Below are positions 34,130 through 47,100 of a stretch of 64,000 bases of DNA, piece by piece (position 1 is the first letter of the stretch; every line of letters begins with the position of its first letter). Position numbers and translations under genes: made by a program. Source of the DNA: Drosophila persimilis (taxonomy: Eukaryota > Arthropoda > Insecta > Diptera > Drosophilidae). The stretch is from positions 992,001-1,056,000 of the forward strand of contig NW_020825345.1 of the NCBI RefSeq assembly GCF_003286085.1, given 5' to 3'. The notes under the pieces were generated by a model that was given only the letters and a program-made list of their open reading frames with translations, made no database searches and was not told the DNA's origin.

Positions 34130-37100
34130 TGTGGATCGTTGCCGTTGCAGCAGGTGGAAAATATAACGCAAGTCAACATGCCACACTCGACTCGACTCGA
34201 CTCGTAGCGGAGTTGAAGTCGTCGTCGTCGTCATGGCATACCAAAACTCATAGGAGGCATTTGGCAATTCGTCGAATGCAATGCTGATACAATTTTCAGG
34301 CCGCTTCAGTTTGAGGATTGATTTTGGGTATAGTTTTTGGCGTCAGGGTATATTGAACAAAGGGGGAAGCTTGGGGTGTATAAAGCTTGGGTATAAATAT
34401 TTAAATTGTAATTCATTTTCTGGGATTACATATGATTATATATGTAGATTGATCTTTATTAAATTATATTGAAGTGTATCCAACTTTCGTTGATTCGGTT
34501 TTGGTCGATTTTGTTGCCAGTTATCGCCTCAAATATTTTTTGATATGTATTTTTTTCTTAGTTTGTTGTCGTCGTAATCGCCCACTAAATTTCATTTTGT
34601 TTGCTCATTGAAGCTTTGTCTTTGGCTCTGCTCTGGCCGGCAGGTGTTAATTTCTTGGTTAGTTATAGTTTAGATAGGTTTGTGGCGTTTGTACGGGTGG
34701 CTGGTGGCTGGTGGCAACTTTTACCCAGAGCTGCGCTACGGCCAGCCACTCAATCAATTCCATTCCCACTCACAAAAGTGAAAAGTCAAAATGCGAGTGC
34801 TGTTGGTTATGTGCATGCTCATGCGCGCCTATACGTCGTTCGTCGTTCGTCGTATAGGAGTACTCGTAACAGCTGTTGTTAAGCAGGCCAAGCAATTACC
34901 TAGTAACTCATATTTACCGTTAGACATTTAGTACATGCATTAACTTGGCCGACTGAACTGCTCCTGCTGCTGCTGCTGCTTTCTGAGGTTTCTGCCGTAC
35001 ATTTGCGACATCGTCCAAACAAATCCAAACAAAAACGAAATTAAAAAAAAAAACGATAGAAAGGCTGCTTGAGTAATTCGAAGCATTAGATACCCTTGTG
35101 GACTGATTATTGCGATGGGTGCTGTATGAAAATTGTATGCTGTGGGGACTCGTTCCACTCGTTCCTCCAATTTTATTTAATGATATAGTGGACAGATCAA
35201 GTCCTCGGTCTAGTCGCATAGAAGCTTGAGCGTTACAAACATCTAACATGGATTTATAGTACCCTTCAATGGTAGGTAGCAGAAGACTGGCCTGCCTTTA
35301 GTGATTGTTGGCAAACATAGTACTCGTACTGGTAAAACAGCAGCAACAATGGCAGACAATCAGCAGCAAACTTTGACTTTTGTCTCATTGTTTCATATTT
35401 ATTAGAGCCGCAGTTGGGGAAATAAAAACCTTGCAACTTAACAAGCCAGCGACGCGTGCATCTTTCCAAAATAGTTGTGGGAATTGCTGTAGTTGCTGCT
35501 GCTGCTGCAGATGTTGCTCTTTTAATGGTTATCCTTTTATGCAGCTTGAACTTACGCAACACCAGCCGCAGCAGCAGTAGCAGTAGCACTCGCAGTAGAA
35601 GCAGCGATTGTTGTATGCGCAAATGTTGCTGCTGTAATTGAAAATTACATACATTTGGGGAGCTTCTTGTATTTATTCGATTGGCTGCAATTTATATTAA
35701 TTTATTTGAAGGCAAAACGAATAAAACACGAATTGGCTGGAGACTGGTTTGCCGGTTTGCCGACATGAACTGAAATATGCGTGTGTGTGGCCAAGAGGAA
35801 AATGGCAGAAATATTCCGCTAATTGCCAGCGCACATTGAACTTAAAAACGCAACTGCAACGTTAGCAGCAACATCAGCGGCAGTAACAAGTTAATGCTGC
35901 CAAAATCGGTACATTGCGCTGTGTGGAAGCGCAGTTTTCCACTGATTGATCCGATGCAATCGTCACACGCTGCGTATGCGCAATGGTGGATCATTTGAAT
36001 CGACCATAAAGCGAGCTGTTGCCGTAAAATAATCACCATTTCATCTTTCAATTAGCCATTATTATTGTGGGTCCTCTTATCCTAGGGTAGCCCCTGTCAG
36101 CTTCCATTTGCAATCCTTCATTATTCATTCACTCGACCACGACTCCCTCTCATCCACTCTCATCCAATCCCATCATCATCCACGACGTCGGCTCGGATTA
36201 TGCACTCGCAGAGCACTGAGCCCGTGACATAACTGCCTCTGCAGCATAATCTGAAAAGCCTTTCAACGGTAACAAATAATATTCACGGGGATTTGATGCG
36301 GTAACACCCAAGGCGGCAATTACTACCCTCGCCAGACTTCTCTCGTGAAAACTCTAAGCAGCCTGCGTCTCCCATTGCCGACTGCCGTTGACATAATAAA
36401 TAGCTGATGAAAATTAATTAAATGCAAATTGGCAAATCACATAATCATATCATGTGGCAGCCGAGACAGTCGAGCGACACTCTCCATTCCTGCCGCTCTC
36501 TCTCAGTGGCAACATACGCGGAAAAGCTGCATGAGTGGGTCGCAGTCGCACCACCGCCACCACCAGCACCACCTCTACCAGAGAAATATTCCAATTGATT
36601 TTTCACGCAGCCTCTAATTGTATCATTGACTAATCAAAATATTTGCGCTTTGCATTCACAGTCTGCAGTAATTGTAAAATTGTTAATTATTTTAATTTGA
36701 AATTTTTCACACATCCACTGGCGGGGCGGTACTAAAGGCAAGGGGGGGTGAAGGAAGTTGTTCGAGTTTTCCCATCGACTTTCAGTCGCTGCTGCGGCAC
36801 CACCACCTGGGACCGCCACTGTCTCGGCCGTGTGTCTCATTAATTAGGCGCCATTGGAAATGTCTCTCGTATGCCGCTGTCAAAAAACTTCCTGCAAAGA
36901 AAAGACTGCTTTGGAAAAGCTGAAGGAGGTGCCGGCTGCAGACTGCAGACTGCAGGAGGACCTGGCCATAGCAAAGTAGGTTAAATACTTTTACCTTATT
37001 CCGCAGCTGTAGCTGACCCGGCTAATTGCTGTCATTTTTGGCGGCTACTTCGACTTTGAGTTTTGTTTTTCCTGCTGCCTGCCGCCTGAGATGCAACAAA

Positions 37101-37219
37101 TTAACAACTTTTCAAGCGCGCTCGAACCGGATATTATGAAATTTTCCAGTTTCGACCATATCGAGATTATAAAATTGTTAAATTTATGCAACCGCCTTTG
37201 GACAGGAGCTGGTGCTAGA

Positions 37220-37250
<31 letters not shown>

Positions 37251-38311
37251 TTGCTTGTGCAGACCAAAACCCGCCTGCAACTCCTCTAATCAAGTTGTCA
37301 GCGTCGACATATTTGTATGCCTAGCCAAAGTATGTTTCATTTACAGCGTTTGTGGCAAAGTCCAAGGCAGAGTTGCAGGGACAACGCCCGCCCGCTCGCT
37401 CGCTCAATGTTAAGTTGAAGTGCAATTGCCACTTGGCTCGCAGACAACTCTTGCCTCGCCTTCGTCCCGTCTTGGGCCCACTGTGCGTATACGTAATGGA
37501 GTTTGCAATAGAGCTTCATTTCATTACGTTTCGTTTCTCAGCGGGTACGTTACGCCCTGGGGTCCAAGAAAAGAAATACACTTTCACAGAGCACCTCCCA
37601 TTGGGTTTTGCAAGCCGATTACCTCAGCGGCGGCCAGCCAGCAATTAGTTAATGACCAAATATGTATGCCTTGCCGCAAAGAAAGAAAGAAGCCAGACGA
37701 AACGTAATGAAATGGAATGGAATGAAATGAACGTGGCAGCAATTTAATTAACATACAATAAAACACTCGAATGCATATGAAAGTATGGTAGAGCTGTGGC
37801 AGAGGCATGGCATGCCATGCAGTCGATAATCATCGGTGTGGCAAAGGCAAACCATCCAGAAAATGCAAATCAAGGAAGAGGTGTCACAGCGCAGTAGATC
37901 AGTGCAGAGTGCAGTATAAGATCAGATGTCAGAGCAGAGAATCAGTAGTGGAATCAGCCATTAGCAGATAAAGAACAGACTACGATTGATCTTAATACAG
38001 CAACAGATCAAGATCTGTCTAGGGCTGTGCCGCTCTCATTTCTGGCCATCCCCTTGAAGCATTGAAAGTGATGATACAACAATCCACATTCGTGGGCAAT
38101 AAATCGGAGTAAAACTAATATAAAAGCGGAGAATACATATCCAAAATGTTGAAAAGTATCAATTTTTAGCTGCGGTTGGATTCGAGAGTGTTTCGGAGTG
38201 CTTTTTGGCAGCACAGCACATTGCACAATCCCATGGGGCCGGTGTGTGCGTGCCACAAATTAAAAACCGCTGCAATAATGGAATAATAAATCAGCATAAA
38301 TATTTTCAACG

Positions 38312-38312
38312 A

Positions 38313-38338
<26 letters not shown>
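38312..38338 (+). repeat. GA dinucleotide run (about 13 units)
   Basis: An uninterrupted GA repeat and a potential GAGA-factor/CLAMP site. Confidence 0.7.
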
Positions 38339-38343
<5 letters not shown>

Positions 38344-39103
38344 AAGAAAAGGCGGGGAGAGTACAATATCTGCGAGGAAAACGAAGACTAAAAAGCAGAC
38401 ATCAAAATGCATTTCGCATTTCCTTCCGTTTTGTCGTTTTCTTTTCGTTTGGCAACGCATTTGGAAATTTGGAGCAATTAAATGGCCAAGCATTTACACT
38501 TGACTGGAACGTGATGTGGATGATGTCTTCCTGAAGCAGGGAAATATCCAGCTTTCAGCGATAGTTCGATATGTGTTAGATACCCCTACCCATACAGACC
38601 TGTTGTGTCGCCCACCATTTAACCTACAAAAGCCTTGCCGTTGCCTCATCGATGGAAAACACTCGCACTTCAAAGGCGGCGGCGCCGCGAACCCCTGGAA
38701 AGCGATTTAGATTGGGATCAAGACGCGGCTCTTGCTCTGGCTCTGTCTGCTCCAACTTGCTCCAATTTGCCACCCGGAAGATATTTCAAATATGCTGCCG
38801 ACACTCTACACTCGATCTTTTCGTTTTTGGTCTCACTTTTATTGCAGCCTCAATTATGCTGTGCTGTGCTTTGCTCTGCTCTGCTCTGCCGTGCTGTGCA
38901 GTGTGTGGTGGCATTCTTTTGTTGTATCTTTTCTGGTTTATGGCTAAATTGTGTCTGCTTTTTCTGCGGCCAAGGTATCTGTGGAATACGTGGCGACCGA
39001 AAAGTGAAAGAAGCTGACCTAATAACTAGCAGAGGGCTGGCTCTAGTCTCTTACTAAGTAATAGTGGACGTACCTCCCTTCTCTATTTTTTGGGGGAACA
39101 TTT

Positions 39104-41281
39104 TCAAGTATTAGCTTTGTTTAAGTTTGGTAGATTGGCGAGGAATTCACGACGATTTGCATCAATGATCCGCTGGTACCAATTTGCATCGCTTGGAGGC
39201 TCATTGACCAATGGCCTGGGAGGCAGCAGTCCCGACTCGGGCACCTCAACTTGTGGCGCCTTCTCTGCGTTGTTGGTCTTGGCTCTGTTGTACTTTGGAT
39301 TTGAGTTTGCCGCGGGTTCTTCGGTTGTGGCCTTGATGGGATCCGTGTCCGCGGGTAGCATAAAGATGGGAAAACGATTGGGTATCACATTTTGAACCGG
39401 CTGGAAGGGAGTTCCCTCTTTGGTCTTGTTGTTTAGGGGGGCCTTGCCCTGGACCACGTCGAGAACGGCAGGCTTTAGGACATCTTTGGCGACGTCGATG
39501 TGGTTCAGGTCGAGACCATGCTGCTCCTTCAGCTGCTTGGCCACGTCGGCAGCCACATGGGAGACGCTCACATTGAGGTGACTCTTGGGATCCCATGTCA
39601 CATTGGTCGGCGACTGCACCTTTTGTCTATCCGCAATTATCTCTGGACGTTGGGTGGGCCACACCGTCTTTGCTTGTTCATCTCCAGGTTGGAAGCTCTG
39701 CGTCTGAGCCAGGAAGCCCCCATTCTCATCGGCCCGGTACTTGGTGACCTCGATGAGGCCGTCGGGCCGCACATACCCGTAGCTACCCTGGACACTGCCA
39801 TTCACAAAACGTCGCTCATCGCGAAACTGAATGTTCTGCGTCTGCGGATCATCGATCTCATAGCCAAAGGCATATGTGTTGGGTCCTGAAACACATACAA
39901 TTAATGGAAATTGGATAAAGGCCTAGACTCTATAGCCTACCGTATGGCTCGTGCAGAAAATAGTTAGTTACTTTCGCTTTTCTGCCTGCATTTTTCGCTG
40001 CTGTCTTTGAATATGCTTCACTTTTGGCAGGCAATGGGTTGGCCAACGTAGCGTATACTTTTATGATTAGTACGAATAACTGTGAATAGACGAATGATTT
40101 GTAGCATATATTTAGGAGATGGAAAGCCTCGAGCATGGAGAGCTTAATAAGTGGATTTTTTCAACTGCAGAGCTTTGGTATTCCATCCATGGTGTAACGT
40201 TTGAAAGTGCTTCAGTTTTACTGGGATTACAGGGTACTTTTATACCCGGTACTCAGTTAGTATCAGTCAGTATATGTACATATTGTGTCTACATATGTGA
40301 GCTTATGGTTTAGGAAATATTATTATTATGCCTAAGCGCCAGAGTGGGTTTCGCAGCCTATTCTCTTTCTGTCTTTTATATTCGCTGATCGCAAAAGCGA
40401 TGAATTGATTTTTGGGTTAATGCCGGTAGGGGGAGCCCTCCGCATTCTCTAGCAATTTTTCTGAGAGCTGGGAACAAAATAGAGGGAAAGGGAGGAACCA
40501 CGACCGCTAGTCTATCCCCGTTCTACCAATGACATATTTGATTATAATTTTAGAATATTTTATTCATTTCATTTCCCTACTTTTTTATTTCGCCAAACGG
40601 TGCTCTCTCTCTCACTCTCCGCCAAGGGGCGCACACTGCACGAGGAAGTGTGTGAGAGGGAGAGGGAATGAGTAAGCGCGTGAAATGGGTTGCGTAGCCA
40701 TTGATATATTATTTGTTCTTTCTGGCTATAATTACGATCCGATCTAAACCAAATTGGGCACTTTGCTAGTTATGGAAACTTTCAATGATTCTGCCATTTT
40801 GGCAGATCGATTTTTTAAATTCTCTGGCAACAGTGTGGAGGAGGAGTCTGCAAAAAAAATTTGGTTTCTCTAGCTCTTTTGGTCTCTGAGATCTCATCAA
40901 GACAAACAGACAAACATGCTCAGAAATACATATATGTATACACTTTGTGGTCGGAAACGCTTCCTTCTGGGTGTTGCACACATCCATATCCACCACAAAA
41001 CTAATAGCTCCTTGCTCTTTGAATACCGGGTACTCTTTTGCATTGTCATATATTTCTCTCATTTATCACTAATTTGATTGCCAATTGATTTTTAATCTTT
41101 TCAAGTTTAAAACAGGCATCCTTTGCTCATTTTTGTAAAGAAATAAGCAACATTAGCACTCGTTTTCTTCATCCGCACCGCATGAATTCTTGTCTGATGA
41201 ACAAATCTAAAATATTTCTTATTGATTTCGCTATTCCAACGCACTTACAATGAACCAAAACAAACTGGTCAAAGATCCCAT
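39104..41281 (-). CDS. Cpr66D: Cuticle protein Cpr66D (Chitin_bind_4)
   Basis: Predicted exons are 41249-41281, 39941-40079 and 39104-39885, giving 317 residues with matching phases. The signal peptide is split across the first intron (MGSLTSLFWFI then LFVLIIKVYATLANP). A basic spacer leads to the chitin-binding domain spanning the second junction (NTYAFGYEIDD, FRDERRFVNGSVQGSYGYV, RPDGLIEVTKYRADENGG). A long Pro/Asn/Lys-rich C-terminal region follows, unlike short RR proteins, ending in REFLANLPNLNKANT. The RR motif is divergent and not a clear RR-1 or RR-2. The first intron (about 1.2 kb) contains an interspersed repeat. The small first exon rests on a good donor (GTAAGT) and signal-peptide logic. 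Confidence 0.85.
40238..41045. mobile_element. Putative non-autonomous interspersed element in Cpr66D intron 1
   Basis: The ends are inverted: TATACCCGGTACTCA at the left (about 40241) and AATACCGGGTACTCT at the right (about 41025), sharing a TACCGGGTA core. The interior is AT-rich with CTCTCTCTCACTCTC near 40605 and no open frame. The composition and CCGGGTAC ends remind me of abundant miniature Drosophila repeats of Helitron or SGM type, but I cannot assign a family. Confidence 0.4.
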
Positions 41282-43255
41282 GCTGAATATTAATGATCTG
41301 CGCAGATAGTTATTCTTATAAGTCACATTTATTTCGTTGTGTTGGCCAGCTCTGGACTTCCGCGTACTTTCGATGGCTCCGACAGACTGAAGAGCCGAGA
41401 ACCCAACGCTGAATGGAATGGAGAGGCGAGGCCTGAGGCCTGAGACCTGAGACCTTCTTTCGAGCCTGAGTGCGAATCCCCATTAGAAATACTCCACCAG
41501 AATGCTAAGTGTTCCCTCTGCTGCTCTGCTCCCCAGTATTGTAGAGGTAATAATTATGGCCCATCCATGCTAATCTTCGTGACCTTCAATGGTAAAGAAG
41601 AAAATCTTTTATAGAAGTTTTTTTTAAATATGATTTTTATTTAATTTTTTTTTCGCTTTTTCTATACATTTTACAATTTCCATAAAAACGTTTTTGCATT
41701 GCGTTCGCTGTTGCTGTTGCTGTTGTTGCACACAAATGCTTATGTGGGAATATATAGTACATAAGTGTAAGGCCCAAATGAACCTTTGAGACGTGAGAGA
41801 CATGTGAGAGTTGGTTGGTTTTTTTCGCGTTTTTTCCTTCTGTTTTCATCGATCGTTTTTGCCGCTGCCTTAGCGTAGGCCTACAGATTGAGTACAAAGA
41901 TCGTTTCTTTTTTTGTGTGGATTTTTCCTATGTTTTTCGTTGTGGTTTTTCTTGTTTAAAATTAAGCTGCATAATTGTTTATAAATACACAATAGATGTG
42001 AAAAAAATACTAAATGCAAAAAATGAAACTAGATACAAAAGTGTCAGACTGAGAGTGAGTGAGACAGACAGAGAGACATGAGACAGTGGGAGACAGAGAG
42101 AGTGAAGGAGTGAGATATGGTGAGGCGGCGTCAGTGAGAGTGAGTGAGTCAGTGAGAGTGAGATTAAGAAGAAATAGAGACAGAATGAGTTCGTTTGGAT
42201 AACAATTAATTAGGAGATAGAATTCTGAGGGGTTGGGGGGCAGTACTACTACTACTAATGCACAATTACCGGCCCATCGGTTTACATCGGGTTCCATCGG
42301 GGGGTTCTCCATCAATCCATCAACCTGTCGTATTCACACAAATGTATCCCGAGTGAACTGAGGCTGAGTATCAGTTCCTGTCAAACCGTTCCCCCATCCC
42401 GCAATGGCACAAGGTTCTCTGAAGAAGTGAGAGCTAGCACGCCCCAGGGCACATGGTAAGCGGGGCGTGGCAGTTTGGGGATAAAGGGGGTCACAGTTTG
42501 ACGGACACCACAAAGGCTTGGAGAGCACACAGAAAATAAAAAGAATAAGAGACAGAGAGAGATAGAGAGAGAATGGTAGAGTGGTAGAGAGAAAGAGAAA
42601 GGGGGAAAGGAGAGCGCACAGCACATAAATATATTACAAAAGGTAGAGCTTTGAAAAATAGATGGAACCGAGTATATGCTATAAATAGGTTTCTATGTAC
42701 AGATCAGGGGCGGGACAGAGTAGAGGCCTTTGCTCTTGGTTTTTTCGTCCAACTCTCAGTTCTGGGCAATAGCTCTGTGCAATAGTCTGCTGGGGGGAAA
42801 TCGGTTCTGGTTAACGTTAATCATATATTATATAGTACATATCATATAAGAAAACTGGTCCTCCGTTTGTGAGTAGAGCTGCCGTTCTTCGCCAAAAAAA
42901 AACATTGTTATCCATCATTCAATATACCTCTTCTGTGATCTGTGATCAAGTCATTCCGAATGCCAAGTCGTTATGAAATTTCTTCTCGGTTTTTCCTCTT
43001 CTGGGTATCGTTTTTCTTATCGTTTTTCCTTCGTCCATGCCATGCCAGGATCAGCCGGGTGCCGGGACGCCCTCGAAGGCGGTCCCGTGTTCTACTAAAC
43101 TCTTAGCTACACTTACTTTTTACATTTTTGTGTGATTTGATTTTTTTTTTGTGGTTTTTCTTTTCTTTTCTTGTGGTTCCTATGATTCTGCTGTGGTTGC
43201 TGTTCTTGCGGATGGATGAGAGATAGAGCACCTGTGCGACTGGTCCAGCTACCGC
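41282..43255. other. Intergenic DNA with a long purine-biased tract
   Basis: No gene is recognised. From about 42040 to 42610 the plus strand is strongly GA/GT-biased (repeated GAGTGA, GAGACAGA, GAGAGA), so the minus strand is polypyrimidine. The right part probably contains the 3' UTR of the next cuticle gene. Confidence 0.55.
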
Positions 43256-43948
43256 TTAGTAGTGGTGCAGCAGGGGGGCGTGCGCCAGGATGGGGGCGTG
43301 CACAACGGGTGCATGGTGGATGATCTTGGGGGCGGTCTTGTGGACGACGGCGTTGAAGCCATTGTGGTCGTCGGCGGTGTAGTCGACGGTGCGCACAGAG
43401 CCATCGGGCTCAACCAGAGAGTACTGGCCTGTGAATGGAAGAATCATACGAATCTATTTAGTTTCAGATCCATCAGATCAGAAGGCAAGTTCGTGTCCTC
43501 AGTCTTTCGTTTATTTCAAATAAAAATCAAGTTTATTGCCAAAGTGCTTTGTTATGTGGCTCAAAAATGTTCGTATCCCTCCAAAATATGTATCAGAGAG
43601 AAAAACTCACCCTTCACAACATCACCATCACGCTCCTCGGCCTGCGACTTGATGTCGCCAGTGTGGGGATCCTTGATGCCATAGTTGAAGGAGTATTTGG
43701 GGTAGGCCACAGGCTCGGCATGGACGGCATGGGCCAGTACGGGCGCATGATGCACCAGCGCGGGGCCATAGTGGCCCAGCTCAATGGGGATGGCCTGGGC
43801 GGCGGCGAACAGCAGAGCGATGGCAATGAAGTACTGTATGGGTGGGAGAGAATCAGGATCAGGATCAGGGCGGATGTTTCACTTTGAAAAAATACTGGGG
43901 CCTGGGCGCTGTCATGGGGGGGAGGGTGGAAAAAAAACACACCTTCAT
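43256..43948 (-). CDS. RR-2 cuticle protein, short
   Basis: Exons are 43943-43948, 43611-43833 and 43256-43428, giving 133 residues. The first exon encodes only Met-Lys, and the signal peptide continues as [19 protein letters not shown] His/Ala-rich lead is followed by a near-consensus RR-2 domain ([20 protein letters not shown], then [30 protein letters not shown]) and a tail of HAP repeats. It is a secreted chitin-binding structural protein. The TATA and initiator are ideally placed. It may be the counterpart of D. melanogaster CG34461 (from memory), so no symbol is given. Confidence 0.92.
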
Positions 43949-44121
43949 GTTGGGTTAGAGCACAAAAAGACAAAAAAATGGACACACGACGCGAACACGT
44001 AGCTATCGAGGACGAAGGACTTGGCGATGGTTCCTTGTGGACTGTTGGGCACTGAGGCTGACTGTAAGGAGTTTGTCTGCTCGAGAGTGGAGGACCGTGA
44101 ATAGCACGAATTCGTAAGCTG

Positions 44122-44159
44122 AACTGATGTCTGCAACGATGACCAAAAGTATTTATATA
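44122..44159 (-). promoter_or_regulatory. Core promoter of the short RR-2 cuticle gene (TATA + Inr)
   Basis: Minus-strand TATATAAA at 44159-44152 and TCAGTT at 44127-44122 place the start at 44125 with TATA at -27 to -34. The 5' UTR would be about 177 nt. Confidence 0.75.
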
Positions 44160-47100
44160 CGCGTCGGACGCCGAGTGCAACACGACTTGGTCGACAGCGA
44201 CGACGACGACGCCGACAGCAGCAGCAGCAGCAAGAGATCGGTGCTGCAGCTGCCACGGATCGGGCCGGGTGGGGGAGGAGGCACAGCCAGCCAGCCATCA
44301 GTTGCAGCCGCAGCCACAGCCACAGCTACAGCGACAGCGAGGTGCTGCAGTGCAGAGCCGTGTGGCAGGGCAGCCATACCACGCATGTGCCACAACAATG
44401 ATCCCCAGCTCAATCGCTAGGTGCGGCATTTGTTTGGAGAAGGCGTTTGGTGACTTAGTTTTTCCATAGGTACTCTTGGGCCTATCTACCCCGAGGAGCG
44501 AGGCGGGGGGCGGGGGGCGGGGGGCGCAGTCATTGAAAGCGACACTTTTGCATTGGCTCTAATGATCTAAGCTCTTTATTTATTGATTTGCCGACATAAT
44601 TACGATCGGGTTTAGTCTCTTTGGCTCTGGCTGCTTTCTGGTTTTGCACGACTTGGCCAAAAAAAATTATTATTACCATATCTGTGGCAATCAAACGGGG
44701 CGTCGTTATAATTACCACGCCAACAACAACAACAACAGCAGCAACACAACGAGCCACAACAAAAAACTCGAGCCGCAACTTGCGTATTTTTCATGCCACG
44801 CAATTTGTTGCCTGACATTTTTGTGCCCGACTTCGGTTTATTACTGCCACAATCGGGAGAACTTTGTCCGGGGAGAGCTGTGTGTGTGCCAGAGGAATTT
44901 TCGGTGTTGGCAAATAGTTTGACTCGAATCAAATGCTGCTCAATCAATATTCTCGCTGTGGCATGGGACAAATTCGTATGGAGAACGAAAGGCAAATGTT
45001 GTGAGATGAGAAATGATAGATGCTGATGGAATTTCGTTGAGAGATACTCTTATGATGATATAATATAATCAACAATTATTGCTGATACTCTCTCTGCCTT
45101 GAGCTCTGCTCTGGCTTCAACCTCTCAAGACATCCTCTTATTATATTGAATGATTAGCTAAGAATGATCGTAGATACTTCAGTGATGGGAGTTTCTACCC
45201 GCAGGAGAGGTTCTGTCCTGTTCTGTTTAAGCTCCAATGACATCTTAGCAGTCATTCGTTGACACTTTATCTTAGAGAGTTTTAGGCAACACCCACGACA
45301 AGCTCTAAAAAAGCAGCAACAAAAACCAACCCAAACAAACAATTCTGCCATGACATATCAGAAAATTATGATTGTATCTTATAAAACACACACAAGTGCC
45401 CATTAAATGGTGAGGCTCGGGGAACTCGCGGCCCAGCCAGCAGTACAGAAGTGCAGACTATGGGAAAAAACTGGATGTTTGTCTTGTGGCGGCGGCAGTG
45501 GAGGTGCAAAATGAGTTGGCCAGAAACGAAGCGAAACTAAACGAAACGAAACAAGCCAAAAGTGGTCACAAATCGCACTATAAAAGATCTGTGGATAGAG
45601 CCTGGCTCTATGTCTGGGCCTGGCCATTAGCATGTGGCATGGAGATGGAGATGGAGATGGAGAGCGAAGACAAAGACACAGAATCGACTTACATAAAATG
45701 GCTTTAAAGGCGACACATTTACACGGCTGGCCGAAAATCGCTCGAAAACAATTGTGGCCGAAAATGCAAACAGTCACAGTCACAGCCACCGCCACCGCCA
45801 GAAAAACCTCCGACTCGTTAGAGGCGGAGGAGCGGGCAGGCTGGGAAACAAGTTGGCCACGTCACGATCGCACTTTGACAGAGAGCCAGCCAAAGAGCCA
45901 GCCAGCCAGCCAGGAGTTGGAGTTGGCCCAAAAGCAGCGGCGGGCAGAGAGCGGGCTCCAGGGGCAGAGCTTAGGAGCTCCCCTTAGGAGCTGGGTTTAG
46001 TTGGTTAGTTGGTTAGTTGGTCAGCGGACAAGACAGTTGGAAAACCGAAATGACTTCAACAAGCTTTGTCTTTGTCTTCGGCTCGGATCTGCTGGGGTCT
46101 GTTTTCCGATCGATGATTGCGCAATGGTATCTCTCGCAGACCCCTCAAAGCGACATTTCTTGATCGATGGCGGGAGTACTTGCAATCGTCGTTTTGCATG
46201 CGTTAATTGCACTTGTCCACGCATGACCCTCCCTCCCTGCTCCTCCCCCCTTGGGCAATTCAATATGTTTCGCAGCTTAACCTGAGATTTATTATATTTA
46301 TGGCTCCGACTGTCGATAAGTAGAACAAACTTTTTATCTTGATTTACGAGTATGCCCGCAAATCTGGCAGTTTGTTTGCCTATGTTTGGACAATGGTTTG
46401 TCGTGGGAGGAAGGCAGCGGGGGCGGGCAGCAGATCTATTAAGCTGAACATTTAAACGCACTTTGCATGGAAGGAAGTATCCTGCAGTTGATGGGGTATA
46501 TGGGGCTGGTGCAGAGTTTGTTCCACGAGTAATTATCGGAGGGGGAAATAATTATAAATACATTGATTCGTAGGGGCTTCCTGTGTCTTCCAAATGTGAT
46601 AGAACCAAACTTCAACCCACTCTTACTAGTCATCTGCCTGGTCGACACCCTTTTGCCGACCCGTTCCCCCTGATGTTTAACCATTGGCTTAAATGACTTG
46701 ACAGTTATAGATTTGTGCCTTGATTTATGCAGTAGGCAAGGCAGTTTTTGTTGCTGTTTCTTATTCATGATTGAGACCTGAAGGCCTTGCGGGTCGCTCA
46801 GGCCATGGCATGGGCTTTATCTCTGGCTGGACAATGGCCCGGGGCGGGATACGGGTACGGTGCCCATTAGAAAGTCACTGCAGCGAATGCATGTAATTCA
46901 AAGCGTTGCACAACGCTGCGTATGCGTAACGTGCCATATCCGGTTGGGGTCTCTAGGGATTATGCAAGCTGTGCACTTCCGAAATGTCATGCGAAACCCT
47001 TGGGGAAACAGTGGGGGACGTGCAAAGCGGATCTGCAGGCCTCCAATTACTGGGGAAAACAGACAGCACAGCACTGGCGCAGTCTTTCAACTAATTAAAA

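Larger units (their letters stand above)
32610..39103. other. Long non-coding interval between Cpr66Cb and Cpr66D
   Basis: I see no gene in about 6.5 kb. It contains GCAGCAGCGGCAG runs near 32645-32690, a run of 31 T at 34098-34128, GTC repeats near 34215-34232, CAG/CTG runs near 34965-34980, 35490-35600 and 37220-37255, CTGCAGA triplication near 36937-36957, a 16-bp palindrome at 37805 and a GA run at 38312-38338. It may be enhancer DNA for the flanking cuticle genes. Confidence 0.55.
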
